A stretch of 64,000 nt of DNA from contig CM043965.1 of assembly GCA_014529385.2 (NCBI GenBank), forward strand, positions 59,922,433 through 59,986,432. The letters run 5' to 3'. Positions 25,854 through 37,999 of this stretch are shown here, piece after piece (position 1 is the stretch's first letter; each line of letters begins with the position of its first letter). This DNA comes from Adiantum capillus-veneris. Lineage: Eukaryota > Streptophyta > Polypodiopsida > Polypodiales > Pteridaceae. The translations under genes and the position numbers were made by a program. A model generated the notes under the pieces. That model searched no databases, was not told the origin of the DNA, and saw only the letters and a program-made list of their open reading frames with translations.

Positions 25854-27235
25854 GTGTATACAAAGGCTCAAAGAAAACCTATCGATGAAAGCAATGAAGT
25901 CTATATAGTTAAGGAAATAGAGTTAGTAGACCTAGCTGAGGAGTCCAAAAGTGTCTTCATTGCCCAAGATCTGACAGAGATTGAGGAGTATGTACTTAAA
26001 GAGCTTCTCAAGGAATTGAGGGATATATTTGCTTGGACATATCATGATATGAAAGTTGTTCCACCTTCCATGGTGCAACACACAATCCCCATGAATAGAA
26101 TGGCTAAACCTTCCCAACAACGACCCTACCCAATGAATCCTAGGTATGCAAATATTGTTCAAGAAGAGATTGAAAAACTTGTGAAACATGGATTCATATA
26201 CCCTATTGAGCACTTAGAATGGGTGTCTCCAATAGTTATTGTGCCGAAAAAGAATGGGAAACTCAGATTGTGCGTGGATCTCAAGAAGGTCAATGCCGCC
26301 ACTAGGAGGGACCATTACCCCTTGCCATATTCAGAACATGTGTTTGAAAGAGTTGTAGGGGAGGAAACATATAGCTTTTTAGATGGGTACTCTGGCTACA
26401 ATCAAATGACAATTGCACTAGAAAACCAAGCTAAAATAGCCTTTATAACCAAATTTGGCATGTTCGCATTTTGTGTTATGGCTTTTGGCCTAACCAATGC
26501 CCCTGCTACCTTTCAAAGTTAAAAAATAAACTTTTTTTTAGAGAATTTTGAGGGAGTTTTGCGAAGCTTTCTTAGATGACCTTTGTGTTTATTCCTCTTG
26601 AAAAGAACATCTATCATGTTTACAAAAAGTGTTTGAGAAGTGCAAATTATATCACATCTCCTTAAACCCTTTCAAATTCCAATTTTGGGTTAAACATGGA
26701 GTCATTTTAGGGCATATAGTGTCCAAAAATGGGATTTCCATAGATGAGAGCAAAATTAAAGCCATTGCTGATTTGCCACTGCCTACAAACTATAAAGGAG
26801 TTGAAAGATTCATGAGCCATGTTGGTTATTATCGATGATTTATTTTAAAATTTGCCAAGATAGCTCATCCTTTGTACAAGCTTCTTATTGAGTTCCACTA
26901 GACCACGGAGTGTGATCGTGATTATGAGTCATTAAAAAAGACCTTGACAAGCACTCCCATTTTACATGTGCCCAATTGGAATATAATTTTCCATGTGCAT
27001 ATTTATGCATCAATCTTTGCTATTGGGTGTGGTCTAGCTCAACCAACAGAACATAAATTGGACTACCCCATTAGATTTGCAAGTCGTCAATTGAATGATG
27101 CCGAGAGAAACTGCACCACTACAGAGCGGGAAGGTTTAGCTATGACTTATGCAGTGAAGAAATTTTGCTACTACCTTCTTGCCAACGATTGTTTTCTATG
27201 TGGATCATCAAGCCTTGTTGTATCTAGTAAATAAA
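25854..27235 (+). pseudogene. Gypsy reverse transcriptase and RNase H (copy 1)
   Basis: RT blocks are clear: QRPYPMNPRYANIVQEEI, WVSPIVIVPKKNGKLRLCVD, FLDGYSGYNQM and FGLTNAPATFQ, ending in a stop at 26521. In a shifted frame FLDD at 26569-26580 is the YVDD-type catalytic box. It is followed by GHIVSKNGISIDESKI and the connection. RNase H begins near 26,985 with IFHVHIYASIFAIGCGLAQ; its first catalytic Asp is replaced by Tyr, whereas copy 2 keeps Asp. FASRQLNDAERNCTTTEREG follows. The intact enzyme copies element RNA into DNA. At least four stops or shifts exclude function here. Confidence 0.9.
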
Positions 27236-27278
27236 CCTTGTTCCACAGAAAGAATTACACGATGGTTGTTAATTCTCC

Positions 27279-27885
27279 TTGAGTTTGATTTTACCTATGA
27301 GACCTGGTAAAAGACATGTCATGGCGGATCATTTGTCTCGTATACCCAATGGTGAAGCCCATACTAATGAATTGCCTAATACTTCCTTATTTTTACTCGA
27401 GACCATGCCTGGATGGAGTGAGAAGATTGTGAAATTTCTATTTAATGGTTTTCCACCCAAAGAGATTCATAAGGATATAGCTCAAAAATTGTTAAAATAA
27501 TGTGAAGCTTATTCTCTCATTGTAGGAACTCTCTACAGCTAGGGAAGGACAATATTCTTAGACGTTGTGCCCGTGAGTATGAGTATTTTTACATACTGCA
27601 AGAAGGCCACATGGGTATAGCCGAAGGACAATTCTCAAGGGAACTAACTGCTAGAAAGGTGTTGCAATCAGGCTATTGGTGGCCTACCTTATTCAAGGAT
27701 ACATAGCTTTTTACAACATTACAAGATCACACAATGAAAGGATAAGATGCCCTTACATCCTATTAAAATGACTCAACCATTAAAAAAATGGGGTTTAGAA
27801 TTTGTAGGCCCAAGTAGTCTGGAAGCTCATAGCAATAATCACGATATACTATTGTTGCCACTGACTATGTGACAAAGTGCTATAT
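27279..27885 (+). pseudogene. Gypsy integrase N-terminal half (copy 1), truncated
   Basis: MRPGKRHVMADHLSRI ends the RNase H/linker. GHMGIAEGQFSRELTARKVLQSGYWWPTLFKD is the HHCC zinc-binding part. KWGLEFVGPSS and, after a shift, ATDYVTKC are the start of the catalytic core (canonical D(F/Y)xGP and VATDYFTKW blocks). The core breaks off right there and is replaced by a protease-like segment, so the rest of the DDE triad is missing. Confidence 0.8.
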
Positions 27886-27891
27886 AACGCC

Positions 27892-28283
27892 TTATTGGAC
27901 ACAGGTGCTAAGTATAATCTGCTATCATATGGGTGTGGTGTCAGTTAGGAAATCCATCTTTATCTGAGAGTATTATCCAAGTCAAGGGTGTCAACAAGAA
28001 AAAAACCATGATTTTTGGAATCTGGCACACTTCTGTCAGTTATGACAACGGGGTTGCAGCTCAAGACTTTTTGGTCATGCATCTTGGAAATATGGAGGGT
28101 AATATAAACCTAAGACACACGTGGATGATAGCCACCAATTGCACTATTGATTGGGGGACTGGGGGTGTCACAATGCAGAAACCAACGCTTAGCCTTGACA
28201 CTCAAGCCATAGTCCCTGAGATATTAAGGAAACATAACCCAAAACATTGCATGTCCAAGAGGTTGAACCATATGTCCCCATAG
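27892..28283 (+). pseudogene. Second retropepsin-like domain, fused after broken integrase
   Basis: ALLDTGAKYNLLSY carries a canonical DTGA active site (GACACAGGT at 27898-27906). After a frameshift it continues as SIIQVKGVNKKKTMIFGI…, then YDNGVAAQDFLVM and TWMIATNCTIDW. That series (activation loop, VxQDFLVMPL, GHPWMxxxNxxIDW) is the plant retrotransposon aspartic protease pattern, from a different subfamily than the DGG protease at 24.6 kb. It starts directly where the integrase core stops, so it is either a recombination chimera or an extra captured domain. The frameshift makes it non-functional as read. Confidence 0.7.
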
Positions 28284-28548
28284 CCCAAACTCTCTAGACC
28301 TTCAACTTTTGTAGTTGAAATAAAGCTTGAGACACACAAGACCCATCCTAATATAACAAAGAAAACATACAAGTGGGCCCCTAAAGATTCTTTAGCGACC
28401 ATTGCTAATGCTAAAAAACACGAGCTTGCTAAGAGACGCCCACTCGCCCCCAAAAATGTAAAGAAAAGTTGCGTTGGATTCCTAAAAAAGTATTGGAAGC
28501 CTAAGGCTACTATGAAGGAAATGATCAAATCTGGTTGCAAAACGTAAA

Positions 28549-28935
28549 TTGTGCTCTTACCTATCATGTGACTCATGTGAGCCCAATCTTGTAGCTCCAA
28601 AACGAATTGAAGATCGCGGAAAGGAAAAAATCACAGAATGCTACACACCCGCTCCAGAGCTAGTTTGGGTACCAAATAAAGAACGATTTGTTCCACCTAG
28701 CTCAGAAATAGGGAAGTCAAATGAAGCTTCTTGCTCTTCATGTAGTTCCTATATGGAAATAGAAGCTTTAACACAACCTCCACCTACCATTGTACATATC
28801 CATACAAAGAAGAAAGAGTTTACAACTCCCGTTGTAAGTTCACCACCTACAACAACGTTGCAAATAAAATCATGGGAGAGTACCTTACCACCCTTGCAAC
28901 TAGATGAAACGCATAGGGAGATAAAAAACTATTGA
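28549..28935 (+). other. Unrecognised open frame at the 3' end of copy 1
   Basis: An open frame of 128 codons, Ser/Pro/Thr-rich with an early CSYLSCDSCEP cluster. It resembles no domain I know. It lies between the second protease-like part and the polypurine tract, so it is probably 3' element sequence. Confidence 0.3.
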
Positions 28936-29013
28936 TTAAAGCCTTCACCAATAACAAGTTGGAACAATTGGTTTCAAAAGGTGATGACATCATTCCAAAA
29001 GGCATAATCTACC

Positions 29014-29028
29014 TAAGGAAGGGGGAAG
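29014..29028 (+). other. Polypurine tract
   Basis: TAAGGAAGGGGGAAG directly precedes TGTTTACTGACAG. A purine run next to a TG is the plus-strand primer and LTR start of an LTR retrotransposon. Confidence 0.7.
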
Positions 29029-30440
29029 TGTTTACTGACAGTCATCATCCACTCACTCCCCTCTCAACCTTCCTCCCTGGCCACTCAATCTCCCAATCTT
29101 AGGGAATGTATATATAGAGCCTTACACTCACAAAAAACAAAAAGAAAAAAGAAAAAGAAAAAAGAAAAAGATCAAGAGCCACCAAACAAAAATCTGAAAA
29201 CCTACAAGCTCTATACATAACAAAAAAATGTAAAAACACATTATGGACAAAAGACACGACCCTTACAATATTTGCACTCTAACCATCATCTATCTGTGTG
29301 TACAGATATGGCTAGTATGATAGAGTCATCAACTCCTACCTTGGGTGAGAGGTACCCTCTTTACTTTGTACAAGTGTTTCACATAGTCTACCCGATGCTT
29401 GCATGTGAATGGGATTTGGTAGATACGCTAGCATGTGAGAGGAATTATGAGGAGTTAGAATGACTGATACATCTCTTGACCACGATTGATTCATACTTAG
29501 TAGAGGACGTCTCTCCGATTGCACTAACTTACACTCTTGACCAAGATGAGTATAGACGTCTAGTGATGTTCTTAATGAACATTTGTGCCTCTGATGATGA
29601 GAAAGAGTTACATGATTACACGGATGGTACATATGGTCTCACGGATGATGACTTTGTTTTTCTTGATGATGACAAGGATAGGGGTTTAGCCTTAGGGTTA
29701 CCTCCCAACCTCTACAATATTCTATTCCCTTGACTCTTTAGGGGAAGTGCAAACAATTAGGTTAGGTGTGTTCCTTATTTTGTTTGATTGTGTTCAATAA
29801 GGGTTGGTACCTCTTCCCAATGATGTGCCTCCTAGAGGTATTCTTTGTGTTTCTTAGTGTGTATAGGAACGTGTTGCTATTGTTAGGATTTGGATCTTCA
29901 TGGAATCTTTCCCTTGTTCACTCTTCAAATCAAGCATGATCATCAACACAAACAAGAGTTTCTTGATCATTAGCATTGCCCCTTGTCTTTGTTTTTTCAC
30001 CCATGATTGTCTGCTTTAAATGTGATTGATAGCACAATATTTTGCACATTTACTTATATTAAACATTAGATTCTATATAATTTTTTTGTCATAATCCCTT
30101 GTTTAGGTTTCAAAATCAAGCAGTTTGACTAAGCTAGTTTGACAAAGTTAGGAGTTAGAGATCTTCTATTAATACCATGGGGAATGCCTTCCTAATAATC
30201 AATGGTTACTTTAGGTTCATAATCCAACTTAGGTAATGTACTAGGACTTTCTAGTGGGCTTAATCCCTATTGACCTTTACCTTAAGCCTAAGGAGGGTAA
30301 CATTGTTATATGACCCCCCAAAGTTACAAAATTAAAATACTGAAAACGAACAAAAAAATAAAAATCAAAAGTGCCACAATGTAAAATCTTAAGCTGCAAG
30401 AGAAATCCCAGCTTGATTTGGTACTTCACTCACATGTATT
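29029..30440 (+). repeat. Candidate 3' LTR of gypsy copy 1 (right edge uncertain)
   Basis: It starts with TG after the polypurine tract. A TATATATAGAGCC box lies at about 29107-29120, followed by an A-rich transcribed-like region. Open frames at 29272-29733 have no recognised domain. A sequence near 30447 (ATGGTACTAGAGCCC) resembles a primer-binding site, which would place the LTR end near 30440. In that case the LTR might serve both copy 1 and copy 2 in a tandem arrangement. No second LTR copy is present to prove the boundary. Confidence 0.45.
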
Positions 30441-31055
30441 ACCTATGGTACTAGAGCCCTAGAGGTTCCCAGTGTGGGTGCTTTTTCTTGAAAAGCAAAA
30501 AACCCAAGGCATACAAAATAAGCACACACATAAAAATTGGATCAATGTGAAAAGACTTTGGGGGGTCAAAGAAAAATAAATAAGTCAGGCAATGATTTCA
30601 TGAGCAATTCCTTTTATTGTAGCTTAACTATTCTAGGTATAGCCTTTAGTCAGCCCTCAGACATGAAATACTTGGCTCTCGCAATTAAACAACTTAATTG
30701 ACCAAAGAAAATTGAGAAGCTTGCCCATGGTATTAATAGGTGACCTCTAGTGTCTTTTGACCGTTAAGTTAGCGACCCCATACTTGTTTAGTTTTTGACC
30801 TTTGCAACTGTTTATAGGTTTGATTATATTACAATTTAATGTTTATTGCTGACAAATTGTTTAATACTCTGTTACCAATCAATTTGTCTGCCTAACACTG
30901 CATATGGTTTCTAATTGTATATGAGAATGCAGTTACTGTGCCAATTTTAGTTCATTTTGTAGTGATTGAAGAAGACTAAGGACATTCAATCTTGGATGCT
31001 CTTCCACCTCGATGACGGGCTTCATCTCAATAGCTTCCGAGGATGGAATCTACAT
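30441..31055. other. Non-coding retroelement-derived stretch
   Basis: No gene recognised. The last 70 bases before 31055 can be read as the C-terminal tail of an element ORF running into the polypurine tract at 31056-31069. Confidence 0.4.
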
Positions 31056-31069
31056 CAAGAAGGGGGGCA

Positions 31070-31372
31070 TGTTAACCCTCACGGACACCCTATCACCTTC
31101 GACGGGCGCATATTATTTATTTGATTGAGTCATGGACCGGACTTGTCGGTCCAATAGGTGCGTAGGTGATCGCCAATGAGAGGCACACCACTTATCTTAT
31201 TTTTATAGTAGTTTTGCAACCACCGAGCACTGTGGGAGCCCATGTGTGAATGGGTCAAACTCTTATAAAAGGTCCATTTGACCTCAAAATTTTCATTCTC
31301 TTAGGTGTAAGCTAAGAAGTGCTCTTGCTCCATCTCTGTCTCCTTATCCTTTGTGTATATATGTGTGTATGC

Positions 31373-31418
<46 letters not shown>

Positions 31419-31643
31419 ATTGCAGCGACATTGGTGGCGGCAAGGCGGTAGAGCGTGGAATCGACGGAAGCTCCTTGTTCTTTGTAGCATAGGATCCTTC
31501 ATGACGGAAACATTGAGAGGTGAGTGACACACCATTGTTCTTTGAGCTTGCTAGGATTCTCTAGCTGTGTATTTGCAGTCTTTTGAGGCTCGCATACAGT
31601 GCACAGGCAAGTTCCCAACCTTTGACACTACGACAAAGCGTAA
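31070..31643 (+). repeat. LTR, first of a tandem pair
   Basis: It follows a polypurine tract (AAGAAGGGGGGCA, 31056-31069) and begins TGTTAACCCTCACGGACAC. It has a TATAAAA box at 31264-31270 and an (AG)n run at 31375-31417. It ends at CAAAGCGTAA, where the second LTR starts at once. Confidence 0.75.
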
Positions 31644-31939
31644 TGTTAACCCTCACGGACACTGTATCACCTTTGACGAATGCATATTATTTATTTGATT
31701 GAGTCCTGGACTGGGCTTGTCGGTCCAATAGGTGTGTAATGATCACCGATGGGAGATGCACCACTTATATTATTTTTACAGTAGTTTTGCAATGACTGGC
31801 CACTGTGGGTGCCCATGTGTGAATGTGACAAACTCTTATAAAAGGTCCATTTGACCTAAAAATCCTCATTCTATGAGGTGTAAACTAAGAAGTGATCTTG
31901 CTCCATCTCTGTCTCCTTCTCCTTCGTGTATGTGTATGC

Positions 31940-32002
<63 letters not shown>

Positions 32003-32237
32003 TGATTGAGCATTGCGACGACATCGGCGACGGCGAGGCGGTAGAGCGCGGCATCGGCGGAAGCTCCTTCTTCTTTGCACCACAAGATCCTTTACGATGG
32101 AAGCATTGAGAGGTGAGTGACACACCATTGTTCTTTGAGCTTGCTAGGATTCTCTAGCTATGTGTTTGTAGCCTTTCAATCTCGCACACAGTGCACATGC
32201 AAGTTCCCAGCCTTTGACACGTACAGCAAAGCGTACA
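31644..32237 (+). repeat. LTR, second of a tandem pair
   Basis: It repeats the preceding LTR almost base for base: TGTTAACCCTCACGGACAC start, TATAAAA at 31837-31843, and an AG run lengthened to about 54 bases (31943-31997). It ends in GCGTACA. No internal region separates the two LTRs. Confidence 0.75.
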
Positions 32238-33233
32238 TTTTTTCCGTCTCTGGCAGGTACATCCTTGCAATAAGAATGAGGAGCACTCAATGCTACCTCT
32301 GGAAGCCTTTCTTCCATCTGTTTTTTTTATTTTTATTGAGTTCTATGAGAAATGTTAAGTGGTTGGAATGGGCAGATGAGGAGGTTTTTTGTTAACTATT
32401 GTTAAGTGATTGTAATGTGCAATTTAAGAAGGTTTTTAACAGATTTTGTTAGTGATTGTAAGCTCTGTTAGTGCTGCATTGTACTTGTTTTTGTTAGTTT
32501 TACAAGATGTATATTGTGTAGGTGTTAGTAGAGCTGTTAGTGAATGTAAACAGTGAGAAGTAGAGTAGACAGTGAGCAGTAGAGTTGACTATGTGTGAGT
32601 GTGCAATTTTGTGTAATTAGGCTAATTAGTTGTTAATTATCTACAAGGAGGTTAGACAGAGCTTCTAGGAGCTAATGTGTACGTGTGGGAGGTCGGCGTC
32701 CATGCGGCCACATTATCCTCAAGAAAAACTAAAAAAAAACAACAAAAAAAACGCCCAAGAATATTGAGACGAAAAAGAATTTTAAAAATTAAAATATAAA
32801 AAATCGTATCCCAAAAGGAAGGGATCAAGATTGTTCCCATGAGCCCGAGCCCCGAGCCGAGGCCCAGGCCTCAAGCCTCAGTCTTATGATATACTACTCA
32901 CACTACCTTTTATATAAAGACTAGGATCTCAAGTGAAGAGAGGGCATGTGGGACAAGTTCCTCAAGTCCTCCACCATCCCCTTCACACTCACCCTTTGGA
33001 CTTACTAATTCTAGCCCTCTCCCCACTTAGAAAAAGACTATTTTTAGAATTTCGAGGACTGTACGTAAACAAATCGGCGGTTGTAAAGCAGTGACCATCC
33101 CTCTTCCCAAGGCGCTCGCTTTGAGCTATCATATGCCATATTTCATGGCTCGGTTAGAAAAAAGGGACCAAAAATACAAAAAAATTTGGGTTGGCAATAG
33201 CTAAAAAACTAGGTGAGCGGCCTTCACGGGTAC
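32238..33233. other. Non-coding stretch upstream of gypsy copy 2
   Basis: No gene seen. It contains repeated GTTAGTG-type motifs (about 32440-32600), an A-rich patch near 32730 and a GAGCCCGAGCCC-type repeat near 32842. Confidence 0.5.
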
Positions 33234-33263
33234 TCATCAACACCTCTCGAGTGTTGAGGTCAC

Positions 33264-35780
33264 ATGCACCTATGCTTTGGTCGTGAGCTAGAGGATGAGC
33301 ACATCCAGAGTGTCTCCGTTTACGCGGGCACTCATTATTCCTCTACCTTAGGCTCTAGGTGCTCAGCAAGAATCCAAGGTAGTACCACTCAGGACCCACA
33401 TATTGCGTGTAGTGACTCTTCCTCTGACTACAACGTCATGGATGGTTACCCAGTGCCTAATCCTGATAGCTCAAGCCAAGACATGCATGCCAATGGCCCA
33501 CGGTCTGTGGCCGAGCGTGCTTAGTAACTTGAAGGAAACTTTTAGTAGAGCCACTCGATCTGAACATGGGGCTAATTATGTAAATGAGGGTGGTGGAGAC
33601 GTAAATTTTCCATTCATGACCAACATAGACCCCATGCTCCTAGAGAGTGTGCATGTAAATACTCCATTCACTGCACCCCCAGACTCTTCATAGCTATTTC
33701 CCTCCGAGGTTATATTACTTGATGGTAGAAGCCTTGCCAAAGTGCAAGAGGTAGAGCGATATATCATTGAGGCCATAGTTAAAAGCAAAAGCCCCTATGT
33801 CAATATCCTTACTAGGAGAGCAATCTAGTGCTCCTGAATTAGCGACCACTAAGGGTCAACCCATAGAGATCCACATTGCATCTAGTTCAAAGGACATCCC
33901 TAGCACCTCAATCCTAAATGGAGCATTTCTAAATGCGAATTGGGAGTACGAACTACAAATGGAAACTCTAACCGACCTATACACAGGTCACACCTATCAC
34001 GTGGGTTGGCTAGATGTCCTACAATCCACAACGAGTGCTACTAGTATAGAGGATCAACAACAAAGAGTTTGTGAGGTCATCCATAGGGTTATTGAGCTAG
34101 AGAGATAGAACAAGGGGATCCACATGCCTTCAATGGGTCTCATGAGATTCTTGGATACAGGGAAGGCTAAAAAACCAACCTTATTGCAAATGGAGACTCC
34201 TTCAGTAAGTCCAATGGATCCTCCATATGTTGTTTTGCCAGGGGTCTTAGTGCAATTTGAGCCCAAAAGTGATAGCTTTACATTTTCAAGTCTAGTCTAT
34301 CTTTCCCTTGATGGGCATGCCAAGAAACACGCCATGGACCTCTTTTGTTAGTAAAGCACCGCTACATGGTAGCTCAATGCCTGCAACAGTACCTGTGTAC
34401 CAATCATATACAGCTATGGGTCCTCATACTCATGTATCTCCTACCCCTCCCATTATTTAAACAACCTATGCTCCACAACCACAACATCCAAGCTCTTATT
34501 TCAATGGGACCATACCGGCTAGCATTAGCATGTTACATCCGACGTTTGCTATGCCTAGGGCCACACATATGAACTTTGGGCCACCACATGACAGGACACC
34601 GTGCCAAGCCCAATGCCAATACCTACTCCACATGTAGTCTCTCGAGCACCTTCACCCATGGTGCCTACTCACTTATGTGACTTGGCAACATTTGCTCAAA
34701 CTATTGCTTGATCGATCTGAGAATATGCATAACACGCTCGATAGAGAGTCTAGAAGTAAGGTAGTACAAATGGCCAAGCTCACACAAAAATTTAGTGGAG
34801 TTGGGGATGTGAGAAATCATATCAAAGTGTTTGAAAAAATATGCGATTCCCTAGCAGAACACAATGACCTACATAAGAGTAATGCTTTAAGCCTGGCCTT
34901 AAGTGGGAAGGCTAGGGATAGGTATAGAACCCTAAGGGTGGAGGGAAAAACGATTTACCATAACCTTAGGAGACTATTGTTGAAAAAATACATACGAGAG
35001 GGGGTGCTTTGGGGTGTAGCATCTCAACTCTAGGAAGCCCAATGAGAGGAAAGGAGAGTCGGTGAGAGACTTTATTAGTTGCTTGAAGCATTTGAATTCT
35101 CATTGTAATCCACATGAACCCTTTAATAATAACCAATTTCTTGATAGATTCATTACGGGATTACGACATGAGGATATCAACAATCGCCTAGTCATTAGAG
35201 GTATCACCACTTGGGAAGCAATCATTTATTGCTTATTTGATAGATTGTGAGGAAGATATAGACCCTAATATTGCCTATGGGATTGATGCACTTGAAGAAA
35301 GTCCACAATACTACATGGAAGACTATTGGGGACAAGTCAAACCTGTTTATCAAGTAGCTGCTCTTGTTGCAAGAGGCCAAAATATCAATTACACTGCCAA
35401 GAGATCACCTCTTCAATACTATGAGTGTGGAGGTCCACATCATGTAGCCAAGTGTCCTATTACGCTACAAAATAATGCTACACTAATGCAAACCAATCAA
35501 GTGAGCACGTCTACAATGTTGATACTCATGTGTAAGTGATGTGGCATAGATCAATTGATTGCCCAATGTCTGAGTAATCCAAATGCAACAAAGATCACGC
35601 CATTAACCTTGATTGAGGTTATCATGGTGCCATCACAAGGTACACCTGTGGTACCAATAAATGTACTCACACGATCAATGCTCCAAAAACAATATTATGT
35701 TCTTGAGAAAAGAGACACAACATCAATTTCCCAGACTCAAAAGAAGAAGAAAACACAAAGAGATCACAAAAAGCAGTAAA
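33264..35780 (+). pseudogene. Gypsy gag region with degenerate knuckles (copy 2)
   Basis: The gag core is at 34770-35250 (LTQKFSGVGDVRNHIKVF…ALSLALSGKARDRYRTLRV). Then comes a segment joined by deletion to a knuckle region with YYECGGPHHVAKC, in which the first Cys is changed, and K.CGIDQLIAQC, broken by a TGA at 35537. Multiple stops (for example 33523 and 33691) break the frame. Gag forms the particle and binds element RNA in intact relatives. Confidence 0.75.
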
Positions 35781-35832
35781 GTCAGACTCCAGTTCAAAGA
35801 CCAACATAGGGATTGGTGACGACCCCGTATAT

Positions 35833-37083
35833 ATGAACGATGTTGAAGAGGATTCTGATTCAGGTGAAACCATGGAGATCAAAACAATCACTAGGAAGGA
35901 AACCGACAAGAAAGATTTTCATGAGCCACAATGGCCAGGACACAAGAAGAGGATAGGAACTTACCCAAACCCTACAGAGGATATCGAGCGAGTCAAGCAA
36001 TTAAGGAGTTTGTTAGAAGATACCCAAAGGGATCTAGAGCCAACACCTAGGCAAATCCAAATTACAGACACAGTTTTTCCTATGCAACAACAACCTCACA
36101 AAGTCCATAGACCCCTAGCCATACCTACTGTCATCCAAGAAGAAAGTGACTTGAAGTCATGGGAAACTGGGCGTACTCACTTCTTGTTGGAAAGAATGTT
36201 TATAGAGGGACTACCTGACCCTGTCAAAGAAATGGAGATTCTATCTTCCCCATGTCAAGGGACTGAAGCCCAAAAGGTGCCATTAAATACTACCAAATTG
36301 ATGGATTTTATGGCTTCAGAAGTTAGAACGACCATCATCTCAAAACTATATGGAGACCCTAAGCTATTCTTAGCTCTTCAAGCTTTCCTCAATGGAGAAT
36401 TGAAAGTCAGGCTACCACAATTTTCACAGATAGATGGAGCTAGGGAGATGCCAATAGAGGAGGAACACTTAGATCCACAACCCAACCTAGCCGAGAAGTC
36501 TGTTGTAGAAATACCTGTTAACAAGTTGGGACAATACTTTGAGGGGGATGAATCCAATGTGACCATAACAATCACTACCAAGGGATTAACTATGAAGGGA
36601 ATCCTTGATGGTGGCAGTAGGGTTAGCATTGTGACAAAAAATTAATGGGAAACTATGGGAAGACCTCACCTTGGGATCACAACTATAGTAGTAAATATGG
36701 CCAATGGGTCTATTGTTAAACCTATTAGGGTGCTAGAAGATCTCAAGATCAAGGTCTTTGGACACAAAATAAGAAATACCTTCATTGTTATGGATTTCTC
36801 CAAGCACACTATGACATCTGAGATGATCTTAGGACATCCTTTCATGAGGGAAGCAAAAATGGTGAATGACTCAGCTAAAAACCATGTCTACTTGCAGTTC
36901 CAAGATTCTGTCATTCGAGTGGATCTTGTAACTGGTCAACCACATCCTCTAGGAAAAAAATTTATAATTGATCACAGATCTGACACCGTAGTTCACTCGG
37001 CTCCATTGCAGTATTGTTACATATGTAAAATGGACACTGATGTTGGGAAAGATTCTCCTTACATGGATGTTCTACTGGGATGA
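35833..37083 (+). pseudogene. Gypsy linker and protease (copy 2)
   Basis: A 270-codon frame holds an acidic/Lys-rich linker and LNKLGQYFEGDESN…MKGILDGGSRVSIVTKN. A TAA follows at about 36643. The rest continues as FIVMDFSKHTMTSEMILGHPFM. The site is DGG, as in copy 1. The flap-like G after S (GSG in relatives) is changed to R. Confidence 0.75.
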
Positions 37084-37999
37084 TTGAGTCTGACAATGTG
37101 GATTGGGTCCACCTAGAGACAACCATAGACACTTGGGGAAATAGGGAGACAATCTAGGTAACACCTGAGGGGGATGAAATGCCACCACTCATACCTTTAA
37201 ATATGATAGAAGCAATGCATATAGATTTTGTTGACCTACAAGGTGAAGGATTGACTGAAATTGGAACCAGTAGCGTCTCACAAGACTATAGCCCACATGA
37301 TTCGGAGTTAGAATCATCAATTGAAATTGACTACGAGGACAAAGAACTTGAGTTAAATCTTAGTGCAAATATGGGGACAAACCATTTAGGGCCCAGTGGT
37401 TTACCCTAGATGACAATCTATCCAAGGGAGCAGAAGGCACAAGTAGCGATTCATCTATTGGCTCTTCACTAGAGATCAGTTGTAATCGAAAATTGGACAC
37501 GAAGAGTAACAGATATAAGAGGCGAGGATATCAAGTAAATTTGCGTGCTATAATAAATAAAAAGAAATTTTCCGCAGAATGGATTAATCATATAAAGTCA
37601 TGTGATGCTCATCGAAAGTTGGTAGATAACTGGGGTGAATACCTTCAAAGCGTTATGTGGTGTAGTCCACAACCCATTGACATCGCACAACTAGAGGCTA
37701 TAGAGAGGCCAAAGTTGAGCCGTACCGTAAGGAGACAAAAAAATAGAGAGTTGGCTCAACAACAAAAGGAAGTGAAAGTGAAATCACAGTCCACAAAACA
37801 ACAAGACCCCACAAACTTACACCCTGCACCCGATCATTTATAATCCTACACCACGAAGGAGCGTAAGGTTGTTTATACAAAGACTCAAAGAAAACCTATT
37901 GATGGAAGAAATGGATTCTATGATGGTCCAACAATAGTGAAATAAATAGAGTTAGCAGACCTAGGTGAGGAGTCCAAAAGTGTCTTCATTGCCCAAGAT

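Larger units (their letters stand above)
21146..29028 (+). mobile_element. Ty3/gypsy retrotransposon, copy 1, 5'-truncated and decayed
   Basis: It contains gag, zinc knuckles, protease, reverse transcriptase, RNase H and an integrase fragment in Ty3/gypsy order. Homology to copy 2 (33.2-39.1 kb) begins at 21146, pairing with 33830, so the 5' LTR and early leader are missing. An internal direct duplication (about 23655-23870 and 23983-24160) repeats a Lys-rich and acidic linker. Stops and frameshifts occur throughout. The right edge is a polypurine tract followed by an LTR start. Confidence 0.85.

Noticed and set aside
29272-29733. Acidic open frames after gypsy copy 1 as a host gene
   Set aside because: They lie within the candidate LTR right after the polypurine tract and TATA box, are split by a stop and have no recognised domain.
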